The notes under the pieces are model-generated. The model worked only from the letters and a program-made list of their open reading frames with translations. It ran no database searches and was not told the DNA's origin. Shown here piece after piece: positions 1 through 6,128 of a DNA stretch of 7,811 nucleotides. The stretch is taken from contig DASQBT010000234.1 in the NCBI GenBank assembly GCA_035635075.1, positions 1 through 7,811 of the forward strand. The letters are read 5' to 3'. The position numbers and the translations under genes are program-made. Every line of letters starts with the position of its first letter. Positions within the stretch are counted from its first letter, which is position 1. This DNA is from DASQBT01 sp035635075 (GTDB taxonomy: Bacteria > Pseudomonadota > Gammaproteobacteria > Burkholderiales > Thiobacillaceae).

Positions 1-37
1 CAGCGCCAACGTCAATTGGCACTCGGCGATCACCACC

Positions 38-751
38 GTGATTGGCGTACCAATAAAAATCAAGCCAATGCCTCTACCAGAGCGGATGAGCGATTATGAG
101 CAAGAGGTGGTGCCACTCGCTCCAGAATTCCAGCGTTTGCCTCTTGAGGTGGCAATCGAGCTTGCCCGAAAGGCTGTGGCCAAAACCCCAAGCTCTTCCG
201 CAAGGGAACAACTGCAGGAATATATCGCGGAGCTGCAGCGGATCGGGTACCGCGTTGATGAAAGATATTCAGAGTATTTTAAATCAATGCTGGTGGCGAC
301 AAAAAACATTCTGGATGTCCAGAAGAAAATCGACGTAGTTAAGGATATACTTGAGGCATCTGAGCACTTTGTGATTGAACAACAAGGAATTTGGGGCGAT
401 CAGGAGTGGGAAAAACATCTGCATGTACTCGCACAAAAGGGTTTCGAAACTTCAAAAGAATTTCTCGGTTATTATGGAGACGTAACTGAGTCAATGAAGG
501 AAATCTACAGCGCCGCGGCCAAAACAAGAAATGCTAATGAAGTGTTGAACGAAATTACAACTCACACTGTGGCTTTCCTGGCGGACGAGAAGGCAGTATG
601 GGATCATTCTGCTTGGGAAGAGTTTTTGAAAGATCTGCAAGGACTTGGTTTGCAATGGAACCAGGAACAGACGACCTATCTCGGTAACCTGCTTGAGGCT
701 GGGAAGCGGCTCTATTTAGCAGCCTTCGGGATTAAGAGTCAGGTTCAATAG
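38..751 (+). CDS. Uncharacterised helical triple-repeat protein, possibly 5'-truncated by the window edge
   Basis: I do not recognise the family. The frame is open from base 2, so the gene may begin outside the window. Internal start options are GTG at 38 and ATGs at 68 and 86; none has a convincing Shine-Dalgarno, so the start is unresolved. From the GTG the product is 237 residues, rich in charged and amphipathic helical sequence, with no signal peptide or clear membrane helix. It contains an internal repeat: residues 119-160 and 188-229 align without gaps over 42 positions with 14 identities (W at 1 and 6, E7, L10, L13, G17, E23, Y27, G29, E33, K36, Y39, A41, A42). Residues 54-94 are a more diverged third copy keeping the L, G, Y and K positions. 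The unit is about 65-69 residues. Base composition is clearly more AT-rich than the genes to the right, suggesting separate acquisition. A helical scaffold or binding protein is possible, but this is a guess. Confidence 0.7.
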   Translation: MIGVPIKIKPMPLPERMSDYEQEVVPLAPEFQRLPLEVAIELARKAVAKTPSSSAREQLQEYIAELQRIGYRVDERYSEYFKSMLVATKNILDVQKKIDVVKDILEASEHFVIEQQGIWGDQEWEKHLHVLAQKGFETSKEFLGYYGDVTESMKEIYSAAAKTRNANEVLNEITTHTVAFLADEKAVWDHSAWEEFLKDLQGLGLQWNQEQTTYLGNLLEAGKRLYLAAFGIKSQVQ

Positions 752-781
752 CATCGCCGGGAATATGACCTCCGTCATGTC

Positions 782-801
782 TCAAAAATGTCCGTTTTTG
801 A
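782..801. terminator. AT-rich inverted repeat after the first gene (weak terminator candidate)
   Basis: TCAAAAA (782-788) and TTTTTGA (795-801) are perfect 7-base complements around a 6-base loop, about 30 bases after the stop codon at 751. A smaller hairpin, ATGAC/GTCAT, lies at 765-778. The stem is AT-rich and no separate U-tract follows, so it is a poor intrinsic terminator and could instead be a protein-binding palindrome. Confidence 0.25.
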
Positions 802-879
802 TACACACTTTCCCGCATAGCTGCATGTCTTGGGCTCTTGCCAGGGTGTGAAGTTTCCGGTCCATCCCTCGATTACGCA

Positions 880-1003
880 TGACCTCCCGCCTAAATTAAC
901 ATTAAAGTAACCTTGTGCAATATAGCGACCATATAAAACTACTAAAACTAACCGCATATTTTTGCATATTGTTGAGCAAGCGTTTTATAAACCCATAATA
1001 TCG
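880..1003. other. AT-rich intergenic stretch with a helically phased direct repeat
   Basis: This part of the gene-free interval 752-1298 is much more AT-rich than its surroundings. GCATATT occurs twice (954-960 and 964-970) with a 10-base period. TTGCAT (962-967) and TTTATA (984-989), 16 bases apart, resemble a sigma-70 promoter pointing right, but no convincing gene follows. The only ORF immediately downstream is 44 codons (1004-1138) with no ribosome binding site. I see nothing else gene-like before the OmpA-type fragment at about 1126. Confidence 0.3.
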
Positions 1004-1125
1004 ATGTGGGCGCAGAACCCACAGCGTGTCATTTCCAAGCAGGTTGGATTTAAGCTGTCCTCGAAGCGTACTTATGCTGTGAAATTTACGCGGGTGACGA
1101 CTGTGTCGTTTTACACGGCCCGCGC

Positions 1126-1206
1126 GAAAATCTCGTAGGCACGGGAATCGACGACGCCGTGGATGCCCTGGATCGGCGAGTGGAGTTCAAAGTGCCGCAC
1201 TGCTGA
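1126..1206 (+). pseudogene. Remnant of the C-terminal end of an OmpA-family protein
   Basis: The frame ending at TGA 1204-1206 reads GTGIDDAVDALDRRVEFKV followed by PHC and stop. An acidic linker, then LDRRVEF, then a few residues to the stop is how many OmpA/MotB-type peptidoglycan-binding domains end (the NRRVEF/DRRVEF signature is the last strand and helix of that domain). Upstream the frame stays open only back to 1054 and bears no resemblance to the rest of an OmpA domain. What survives is therefore about 26 codons, without start, signal peptide or the conserved central part of the domain. It is probably a deletion or rearrangement scar. Identification rests on one short motif, so chance resemblance is possible. 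Confidence 0.4.
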
Positions 1207-1298
1207 TCCCGTTCGCGCATGGAGGCGAGGAAGCGCCGCCTCGCTACGTTCGCCGCAAGCAAGGCGCATTTTGCAGCAACGGTGCCTCAGCTCAGAGC

Positions 1299-2744
1299 CT
1301 ATTGCGTCGGCAATAGCGTCGGCTTGGTTTCCTTCATCACCGGCGGGGGGTTCCACTTCCCGGTCAGGGCATCGCTCTTCGGCGCATAGAGCCGCATGGT
1401 GAGGTTGAATGGCCCCTTCGGCGCCGGCAGCCAGTTCGCTTCTTTGTCAGCGCCAGGATTAGCGTTCTGGAAGTAGAGGTCGAGGGAGCCATCCGAGTCG
1501 GATTTGAACGGCATCCAGCTGCTGACTGCGAACCGGTTGAGGCTGTTTGCTACTTGGTAGCCCTCGCTATCATACAATGTGATCGACCAGAAGGCGCTCA
1601 CCGGCGGCGTGGCGCCCTTGTCGAAATGGAGGACATACGCGTTCGCACCATCCAACGGTTTTCCTGTCTCGTCCGCGAGGTTAATCGGATAGATCGCGTC
1701 CTCTGGCAAGTTCGCGCCGAGACCGAGCTGGGTGATGATTGCACGCTTCAAGTAATAGTTGCCATAGACGCCCATCGTGTCGGTGTTCATCGACCAACCA
1801 TTGGCGACGCGGGCAAGGCTGGGGAGCTTCCACGCCATCAGCTTCAAGGCGTCCTTGGGTGCGGTCTCTAGTCCGGCCTTGATCGCAGGATCGACCCTGT
1901 CGATGTCGAAACTCTTGCCCCTCTCGATCCCGATCCGCTGCATCTGGGCGAGTATCGGTTGATCGGTGATGTGGGGCGGCTGGAGCTTGAGGATTTCGGC
2001 GGCGTAGGCGAAGAACTTGCCGGCCGGCATTGTGTCGACCGCGATCTTCGGCGGCGTCTTCATGTCGACGGCCGGATCGACGGTGCCGACGATAGGCTCG
2101 GCGGCCTTACCCCAGTGCGAGATCGGCGAGACCTTGAAACCGGCCTGGATTTTGTTCACGGCTTCGTAGTCGGCTGGGCCATCAGTCTTGGTGCGGCCGA
2201 TGATCCAGACATACGGCGTGGGCGCGTCGATCCGAACCACGCCTGCAGGAAGCGAGCCGCTCCAGCCCGGCGGCACCACGGCGAAATCGCCCGCTTGGGT
2301 TCCAGTGGTGCGCCAGCCCGGGGAGGCGAACACGTCGGTCCACATGTCCAGCATCGGCAGCAGATAGTAGCGTCCATGCGTATCTGGCACCGAGACGATC
2401 ATCGGTTCCTTGGTTAGGTCGAGCCAGGCGCTGGAATACAGCGTGTCGAAGTTTGGCCGGACGACTACCTTCATGTCCGCGGACGGAAATGCGGGAACGT
2501 TGGCAAACGTGTTCATCGGCGCGCTTATACCCTCGGCCTTGGCAACGTTGGTCAGTTGCTTTCTTGTAAGGTCCATTGTGACAAGAGAATAGAAATACAG
2601 ATAGGCCGCCACGCCGATCGAGTGCGCATCTTGTTCGCTGATCGTCTCAGCCGCCCGCGCCACCGAAGGTGGACCACCGACGAGCGTCGCGCCGACTAGC
2701 GCGGGAAGAGCGAACCGAACGATCAAAGTCGATATCCCAGCCAT
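1299..2744 (-). CDS. Secreted DUF1254/DUF1214 domain protein
   Basis: The product is 481 residues. The start is the ATG at 2744 because AGGGAG sits 9 bases upstream and the N-terminus then reads as a Sec signal peptide: hydrophobic residues 7-23 and cleavage probably after ARA at 29-31. The longer open frame (to 2906) adds 54 residues of non-secretory sequence and is unlikely. The mature part fits the family pattern: DUF1254 at roughly 40-170 (LYFYSLVTMDLTRKQ, RPNFDTLYSSAWLDL, and a W/P/G-rich segment around 134-161) and DUF1214 at roughly 365-465 (YVLHF, AFWSITLYDSEGY, ending in MRLYAPK and a proline-rich tail). Length is normal for the full two-domain family. The protein should be periplasmic or exported. 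Its biochemical function is not established and no catalytic residues can be named. It is divergent from the lipoprotein gene at 2921 across 176 bases, so they may share a control region. A hairpin (CTATTGC/GCAATAG, 1299-1316) overlaps the stop codon. Confidence 0.9.
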   Translation of the reverse strand: MAGISTLIVRFALPALVGATLVGGPPSVARAAETISEQDAHSIGVAAYLYFYSLVTMDLTRKQLTNVAKAEGISAPMNTFANVPAFPSADMKVVVRPNFDTLYSSAWLDLTKEPMIVSVPDTHGRYYLLPMLDMWTDVFASPGWRTTGTQAGDFAVVPPGWSGSLPAGVVRIDAPTPYVWIIGRTKTDGPADYEAVNKIQAGFKVSPISHWGKAAEPIVGTVDPAVDMKTPPKIAVDTMPAGKFFAYAAEILKLQPPHITDQPILAQMQRIGIERGKSFDIDRVDPAIKAGLETAPKDALKLMAWKLPSLARVANGWSMNTDTMGVYGNYYLKRAIITQLGLGANLPEDAIYPINLADETGKPLDGANAYVLHFDKGATPPVSAFWSITLYDSEGYQVANSLNRFAVSSWMPFKSDSDGSLDLYFQNANPGADKEANWLPAPKGPFNLTMRLYAPKSDALTGKWNPPPVMKETKPTLLPTQ

Positions 2745-2753
2745 GCGTGTATG

Positions 2754-2759
2754 CTCCCT
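2754..2759 (-). promoter_or_regulatory. Ribosome binding site of the DUF1254 gene
   Basis: AGGGAG on the minus strand lies 9 bases before the ATG at 2744. It decides the start in favour of the signal-peptide form over the longer open frame. Confidence 0.65.
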
Positions 2760-2909
2760 GGCGCGGCCGTCGCGGGCCGGATGAACGCCCCCAACGGAGG
2801 ACCTTAGTTCATTGCAGGTGGCGCTAATAGTACAGCGATAGCCGCTGGCGCGCGGGACTGCGCTGTCAGCACCCGAGCTCTCGGCACAAACAGCACCGCG
2901 ACCCAATTT

Positions 2910-2916
2910 GGAAGGA
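2910..2916 (+). promoter_or_regulatory. Ribosome binding site of the lipoprotein gene
   Basis: GGAAGGA precedes two adjacent ATG codons, 4 bases from the first (2921) and 7 from the second (2924). The spacing favours the second, which would shorten the product by one methionine. Confidence 0.65.
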
Positions 2917-2920
2917 CCCC

Positions 2921-3550
2921 ATGATGAAACAGACCATTCCCTTCAGTTTCGCACCGATTGTCGCCACCCTGCTGCTCGCTACGGCGGGTTGCGCACATCA
3001 TGAGAGTTCCAACGCGGCACCCCCACCGCCGCCCATGCCAACATCAGCAACCGTGCCGCAGCCGTCCGGCTTCGCAGCTGAGGAATACGTCGAGGGCGAG
3101 GCGACCGTCCTTGCGGTCAACCGCACCGACAGGAAGGTGACGCTGCAGAATGCCGAAGGTCAGACGACCACGGTACAGGTACCGGCAGATGTGAACCTCA
3201 ACCGAGTCAAGGCCGGCGATAACGTCCTGATCGGCATCTACCAATCCGTCTCTGCGAGGGTCCTGCCGCCCGGATCGGCACCGCTCGGCAACACCCTGCA
3301 GGCCGCCAGCACGCAACCCGGGCAACCCGCGGGCCGCGCCTGGGGCGAGCAGCTCACCGTGGTGGCCGAGATCACCGCTATCGACCTTGTCAACCACACG
3401 GTCACGCTGCGGGGTGCGGAAAGGAATTTGCGGACGATCAGCATCAAGAACCCACAGATGCAGCAGCGGATGAGCAACCTTCAGGTGGGCGACCTCGTAG
3501 AGCTGACCTATTCCGAGGCTCTTGCCACCCGCCTGATGCCAAAAAGCTGA
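2921..3550 (+). CDS. Envelope lipoprotein with duplicated beta-rich module
   Basis: The product is 209 residues. The N-terminus is a lipoprotein signal: K3, a hydrophobic stretch 8-20, and the lipobox LATAGC with the lipidated cysteine at residue 24. A proline-rich linker (about 33-50) follows. The rest is two copies of one module, about 57-117 and 145-207. Each has an opening strand (VLAVNRTDRKVTL / ITAIDLVNHTVTL), a second strand pair, then a GD turn (AGDNVLIGIYQ / VGDLVELTYSE) and an A-R-x-x-P end. The layout resembles small OB-like or DUF5666-type periplasmic modules, a fold-level guess only. Probably anchored to a membrane and facing the periplasm. The next downstream gene is convergent, so it is probably monocistronic. 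Function is unknown. Confidence 0.8.
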   Translation: MMKQTIPFSFAPIVATLLLATAGCAHHESSNAAPPPPPMPTSATVPQPSGFAAEEYVEGEATVLAVNRTDRKVTLQNAEGQTTTVQVPADVNLNRVKAGDNVLIGIYQSVSARVLPPGSAPLGNTLQAASTQPGQPAGRAWGEQLTVVAEITAIDLVNHTVTLRGAERNLRTISIKNPQMQQRMSNLQVGDLVELTYSEALATRLMPKS

Positions 3551-3611
3551 TTACCGCCAAGCTGGGACAACGGTGTTGGGCGGCTTTGGCCGGCGTGGAG
3601 TTCTGTTCCCC

Positions 3612-3685
3612 TCTCCCCGCTCGGAAAACCGACCCACCGCCGTAATCCGACGGCGGAGGCGGCAATCGCCTCCGAGTCGGGGAGA
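3612..3685. repeat. Large branched inverted repeat between convergent genes (possible bidirectional terminator)
   Basis: The outer arms 3612-3625 and 3671-3685 pair over 14 bases with a single bulged T at 3677. Inside, CCGCCGT (3637-3643) pairs with ACGGCGG (3650-3656). An alternative hairpin, GGAGGCG (3655-3661) with CGCCTCC (3667-3673), overlaps both the inner hairpin and the outer arm, so these folds compete. The structure starts one base beyond the stop codon of the channel gene (3687-3689) and lies about 60 bases after the lipoprotein stop. No U-tract follows on either strand, so it is a transcript-end or mRNA-stabilising structure rather than a classical intrinsic terminator. Confidence 0.55.
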
Positions 3686-3686
3686 C

Positions 3687-4820
3687 TTACGAGGTACTTC
3701 CCAGGTATTGGTGGATCAGGTCTCGCCATTCATTGGTCTCGATATACGACAGGATCGAACGATTGACTTGTTTGCGGATCGCCGAGCCCAGCGGGAATGC
3801 GAAGACATAGTCAGCGCGCAGGAAGGGCGCACCGACGACGGCAAGACGCCCGGGGAAGTTGTTGGCAATTTCGTAGCGAAGCACAGGTTCAGCAGCGACG
3901 AATGCGCTTATGTCGCCCTTCTCAAGCGCTTCAAGGCCCTGTCTGAATCCGGGATAGCCAGCTGCTTTGACGCCAAATTTTGTCTGCAACAGGGTTTGGG
4001 GCTGTGAGTCCTGGATCGCACCGACCTTCACGTGCACCAGATCGGCTGGTCCCCGGACACGGCCGCTGAGACTTGTCACGGTGAGAGAGGACGTCACTTG
4101 TGCCGTGAACAGCGCAATCAGAACGACTGCGGCGAACATCCAGATAACGCCGATCACGCGCCCGGCCCGCGTCCGTGGTGCCTTATCTCCGTAGCCGACG
4201 GTCGTCAAGGTTACGGCTGCCCACCATAGACCGTCGGCGATCCCCCGCAGCGGCTGTGGGCTGAAGTGTTCAGGATTGGCCTGACGTTCGCTCAGCCAGA
4301 TAAGAACGGCCGCGATGAGCAAGAGGCCGAGAAGCACGCTTGTAATCTTGACGGTGCCGGCGGAGACAACGTCGCCGAGCGGTTCAAACCAATTGCCGCT
4401 GCTCGCTTTTACTGGCACCGCGATGGCGAGACCGCTCGAGTAGTAGGGATGACTGAACTCCATCAGTAGCTCGCGGTCGGCACTGGCGGTTGCCGTCACC
4501 ACGGCGATCAGTTTGCTCTGCTGCAGTCCGGCGACGAGGTCGGGAATCGCCATCTCCTGCAACTCGAAACGCAGCCCCAGATCGTGCGCGACATGCCGCC
4601 ACAGATCGACGGCAATACCCTCCCATTTGCCCTCACTATCCTTCATGGCAAACGGCGGCGCCGGCACGAGGCCGACGATCTGCACCGCCTCGCTTTCCGC
4701 AGGTTCAGCGGCCCAGCTCTGCGTGTTCGTTGCCAGCATCGCGAGCAGGCAGATCACGGCCCAAAAGCCGATGACCAGAGGCAGCGCAAACCGAATGAGG
4801 AGCAACAGCCGGCCGTACAT
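3687..4820 (-). CDS. GluR0-like ligand-gated potassium channel (prokaryotic ionotropic glutamate receptor)
   Basis: From the ATG at 4820 (purine-rich GAGAGAG just upstream) the product is 377 residues; a GTG at 4832 would add four. Order of parts: signal peptide or N-terminal helix (about 5-35, AWA-type cleavage region), ligand-binding lobe S1 of the SBP_bac_3 type (about 44-154), membrane helix 1 (159-177), pore loop with the potassium-channel filter TVGYGD (207-212), membrane helix 2 (about 221-245) running into FTAQVTSSLTV, the counterpart of the SYTANL gate region of eukaryotic receptors, then lobe S2 (about 252-374). R116, in DRELLMEFSHPYY, matches the arginine that binds the ligand alpha-carboxylate in this superfamily. 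The acid in AAEPVLRY (E311) is a candidate for the ligand-amine contact. Length is close to cyanobacterial GluR0. It should sit in the inner membrane with the binding domain periplasmic, passing K+ on amino-acid binding; the ligand cannot be read from sequence. It is probably cotranscribed with the upstream DUF4239 gene (48-base gap). Confidence 0.9.
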   Translation of the reverse strand: MYGRLLLLIRFALPLVIGFWAVICLLAMLATNTQSWAAEPAESEAVQIVGLVPAPPFAMKDSEGKWEGIAVDLWRHVAHDLGLRFELQEMAIPDLVAGLQQSKLIAVVTATASADRELLMEFSHPYYSSGLAIAVPVKASSGNWFEPLGDVVSAGTVKITSVLLGLLLIAAVLIWLSERQANPEHFSPQPLRGIADGLWWAAVTLTTVGYGDKAPRTRAGRVIGVIWMFAAVVLIALFTAQVTSSLTVTSLSGRVRGPADLVHVKVGAIQDSQPQTLLQTKFGVKAAGYPGFRQGLEALEKGDISAFVAAEPVLRYEIANNFPGRLAVVGAPFLRADYVFAFPLGSAIRKQVNRSILSYIETNEWRDLIHQYLGSTS

Positions 4821-4869
4821 CCACTCTCTCACTCATTTTATCTCTGACGACCGCATGCCCAATGTTGAG

Positions 4870-5631
4870 CTATCCGCCCAGGTGGGCGATCACCTCCCGC
4901 ATGGGCGCGCTTGACACTCGGATCACTCCCCCGAAGGGAGTTGCCAGTTCCTGGATGAGGAAAACGGCGCCGGAAACCGACACGGTGGCGGCGAGTAAAA
5001 ACACCAGAACAGTCGGGTTGCGAGCCGCAATCAGACCATAGCCAGCAAACAAGATCATCAGCCAGATCACAACCACTACAAGAAATGGCAGCGGCAACTC
5101 ACTTGTTCCCTGAACATACATCTGAAAACGTGCCTGAGCCATATCAGAAGTCATGCGCAATGCCTGTGTCTTGAGAAATGCTTGTGTTTCGTTCTGAGGC
5201 GACAAGCGGGTGACCTCACGAAGAAATACGTCCATTGGGGCACGCGCTTCGCCGGGCGCCAGCGAAACCGGTGCAGAACCGTCCTCCGGCCAGAGACGTT
5301 GCAGCATCAACTCGGCACCCTGCCGCAAGAGGTCGCGAGGATGCTGGGCTTCCGGCCCGTATTCGGCCAAAGTCCGATCGAGCAAGAGCACATTGGCCGA
5401 AAGTTGCCGGACCACAGCACTCTGGGCATCGTAAGTCCCCTTGGCCGTCGCAATCATCAGGCCGAGAACCAGTGCGACAAGCGTAGCAATAAGCGCCATC
5501 CCCAACTTGATCACGTCTCTGGCGTCCGCGCTGAGATGTGAATCGGGCAAGGCGCGCGCCGCGTACATCGCAAGAATAGAGCCGCCGAAGACGCAGGATG
5601 CGACGACCAGCGATACCGCTGCCGAAGTCAT
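4870..5631 (-). CDS. DUF4239 (bestrophin-like) integral membrane protein
   Basis: The product is 253 residues. The ATG at 5631 is chosen because AAGGGGAG lies 6 bases upstream; the open frame extends to a GTG at 5667 that lacks such a site. Four membrane helices are visible in two pairs: about 5-26 and 43-64 at the N-terminus, 181-202 and 206-227 at the C-terminus. A soluble helical domain of roughly 115 residues lies between. The segment from GMALIATLVALVLGLMIA through KGTYDAQSAVVRQLSANVLLLDRTLAEYGPE is the typical DUF4239 core. Such proteins are sometimes named bestrophin-like, which hints at ion transport, but activity is not established. It is the first gene of a likely two-gene unit with the GluR0-like channel, so a role in the same ion-flux response is a reasonable inference. 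Confidence 0.82.
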   Translation of the reverse strand: MTSAAVSLVVASCVFGGSILAMYAARALPDSHLSADARDVIKLGMALIATLVALVLGLMIATAKGTYDAQSAVVRQLSANVLLLDRTLAEYGPEAQHPRDLLRQGAELMLQRLWPEDGSAPVSLAPGEARAPMDVFLREVTRLSPQNETQAFLKTQALRMTSDMAQARFQMYVQGTSELPLPFLVVVVIWLMILFAGYGLIAARNPTVLVFLLAATVSVSGAVFLIQELATPFGGVIRVSSAPMREVIAHLGG

Positions 5632-5637
5632 GAGTAG

Positions 5638-5645
5638 CTCCCCTT
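5638..5645 (-). promoter_or_regulatory. Ribosome binding site of the DUF4239 gene
   Basis: AAGGGGAG on the minus strand lies 6 bases before the ATG at 5631. It is a near-ideal Shine-Dalgarno and fixes this start over the GTG at 5667. Confidence 0.7.
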
Positions 5646-5722
5646 GTGACCAGGCGCCGATATGCACCAGGTCTTCGTGTCCTTCCTAGAGAGAGGCGGA
5701 GTCCACTGTCCAGTTTAAGTGT

Positions 5723-5758
5723 TGTCGCAAAAACTGTCGCAAAAACTGTCGCAAAAAC
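5723..5758. repeat. Three perfect tandem copies of a 12-bp repeat
   Basis: TGTCGCAAAAAC occurs three times without interruption (5723-5734, 5735-5746, 5747-5758). Each copy carries an A5 tract, and 12 bp is slightly more than one helical turn, so the array could be bent DNA or a multi-site binding array. It lies 92 bp upstream of the DUF4239 start and some 230 bp left of the first iteron. On the minus strand it gives repeated TTGCGACA, one copy of which could serve as a -35-like element for the channel operon. Whether it belongs to the operon promoter or to the replicon is unclear. Confidence 0.85.
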
Positions 5759-5831
5759 TCCGTTTTCGAGACATCTGGCCGACACCTTTGCCGTCTGGTG
5801 TTCTTTGCCTGGGCGAGGGAGCCCGAGCATC

Positions 5832-5890
5832 GGGGCTCTGCCCCCTCAATGATCAGAAATTTGGGAGGCGCGAAGCGCCATGGGGGGGGG
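5832..5890. other. GC-rich double hairpin followed by a run of nine G
   Basis: GGGGC (5832-5836) pairs with GCCCC (5840-5844) across TCT, and GGCGC (5867-5871) pairs with GCGCC (5875-5879) across GAA. A homopolymer of nine G follows at 5882-5890, then GC-rich sequence with further GGCGC-type words to about 5915. No ORF here looks real. It could be a terminator-like or origin-associated structure. The G-run is also a likely slippage or sequencing-error site. Confidence 0.45.
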
Positions 5891-5926
5891 CGCGGGTCGG
5901 CGCGGGGAGCGCCGAGGGGCGCATAA

Positions 5927-5950
5927 ACCAACTTGCGAGCTCGCTTTGGT
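5927..5950. repeat. Palindrome at the left edge of the origin region
   Basis: A perfect 10-bp palindrome, GCGAGCTCGC (5935-5944), is flanked by the inverted pair ACCAA (5927-5931) and TTGGT (5946-5950). GAGCG words continue just to the right (5951-5958). It could be a binding site for a dimeric protein such as a replication or partition factor. Confidence 0.4.
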
Positions 5951-5986
5951 GAGCGAGCGCCGTATCAGGCTTGAATGGCCGCTATT

Positions 5987-6005
5987 CGGTCCGCGAAACC
6001 ACGAG
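5987..6005 (+). repeat. Iteron copy 1
   Basis: CGGTCCGCGAAACCACGAG, identical over 19 bases to copies 2 and 3, lies 142 bp left of copy 2. A DnaA-box-like GTATGCACA (6007-6015) follows directly. It is a likely RepA binding site. Confidence 0.8.
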
Positions 6006-6006
6006 T

Positions 6007-6015
6007 GTATGCACA
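6007..6015 (+). promoter_or_regulatory. DnaA-box-like site 1
   Basis: GTATGCACA matches TTATNCACA except at the first base. It abuts iteron copy 1. Confidence 0.4.
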
Positions 6016-6039
6016 GGGGCGTGTGTGGGTGGTTTGCCG

Positions 6040-6074
6040 TTTAAAAAGATTCTTCCGAAGGAAGAAAGTTTAAA
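6040..6074. repeat. AT-rich inverted repeat in the origin
   Basis: TTCTTCC (6050-6056) and GGAAGAA (6060-6066) are perfect complements around GAA. TTTAAA (6040-6045) and TTTAAA (6069-6074) can extend the stem across a small asymmetric bulge. Lying in the most AT-rich part of the origin, it is a candidate for the unwinding region or a host-factor site. Confidence 0.55.
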
Positions 6075-6089
6075 GGATAAGTTTTATCC
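6075..6089. repeat. Short palindrome GGATAA/TTATCC
   Basis: GGATAA (6075-6080) and TTATCC (6084-6089) are perfect inverted repeats around GTT. Each arm carries the TTATCC half of a DnaA box, facing opposite ways, so this may be a weak paired DnaA site. Confidence 0.45.
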
Positions 6090-6128
6090 GCGGCAACCAA
6101 TTGATAAAAAACGTTAAAAGTGGTGTTC

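Noticed and set aside
1004..1138. 44-codon plus-strand ORF upstream of the OmpA-like fragment
   Set aside because: It has no ribosome binding site and no recognisable motif, and it overlaps the remnant in another frame.
1554..2417. Several plus-strand ORFs of 60-152 codons inside the DUF1254 gene
   Set aside because: They are antisense shadows of a well-supported secreted protein gene.
5723..5758. CRISPR-like array
   Set aside because: The repeats are 12 bp and directly adjacent with no spacers.
5216..5830. Minus-strand ORF of 204 codons overlapping the DUF4239 gene and the 12-bp repeats
   Set aside because: It lies in another frame of the DUF4239 gene; its FATVFATVFAT segment is just translated tandem repeat DNA.
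5719..5952. Plus-strand ORF beginning LSQKLSQKLSQK
   Set aside because: The start is only the 12-bp repeat read in frame; the rest is GC-rich hairpin DNA and a G-run with no protein-like pattern.
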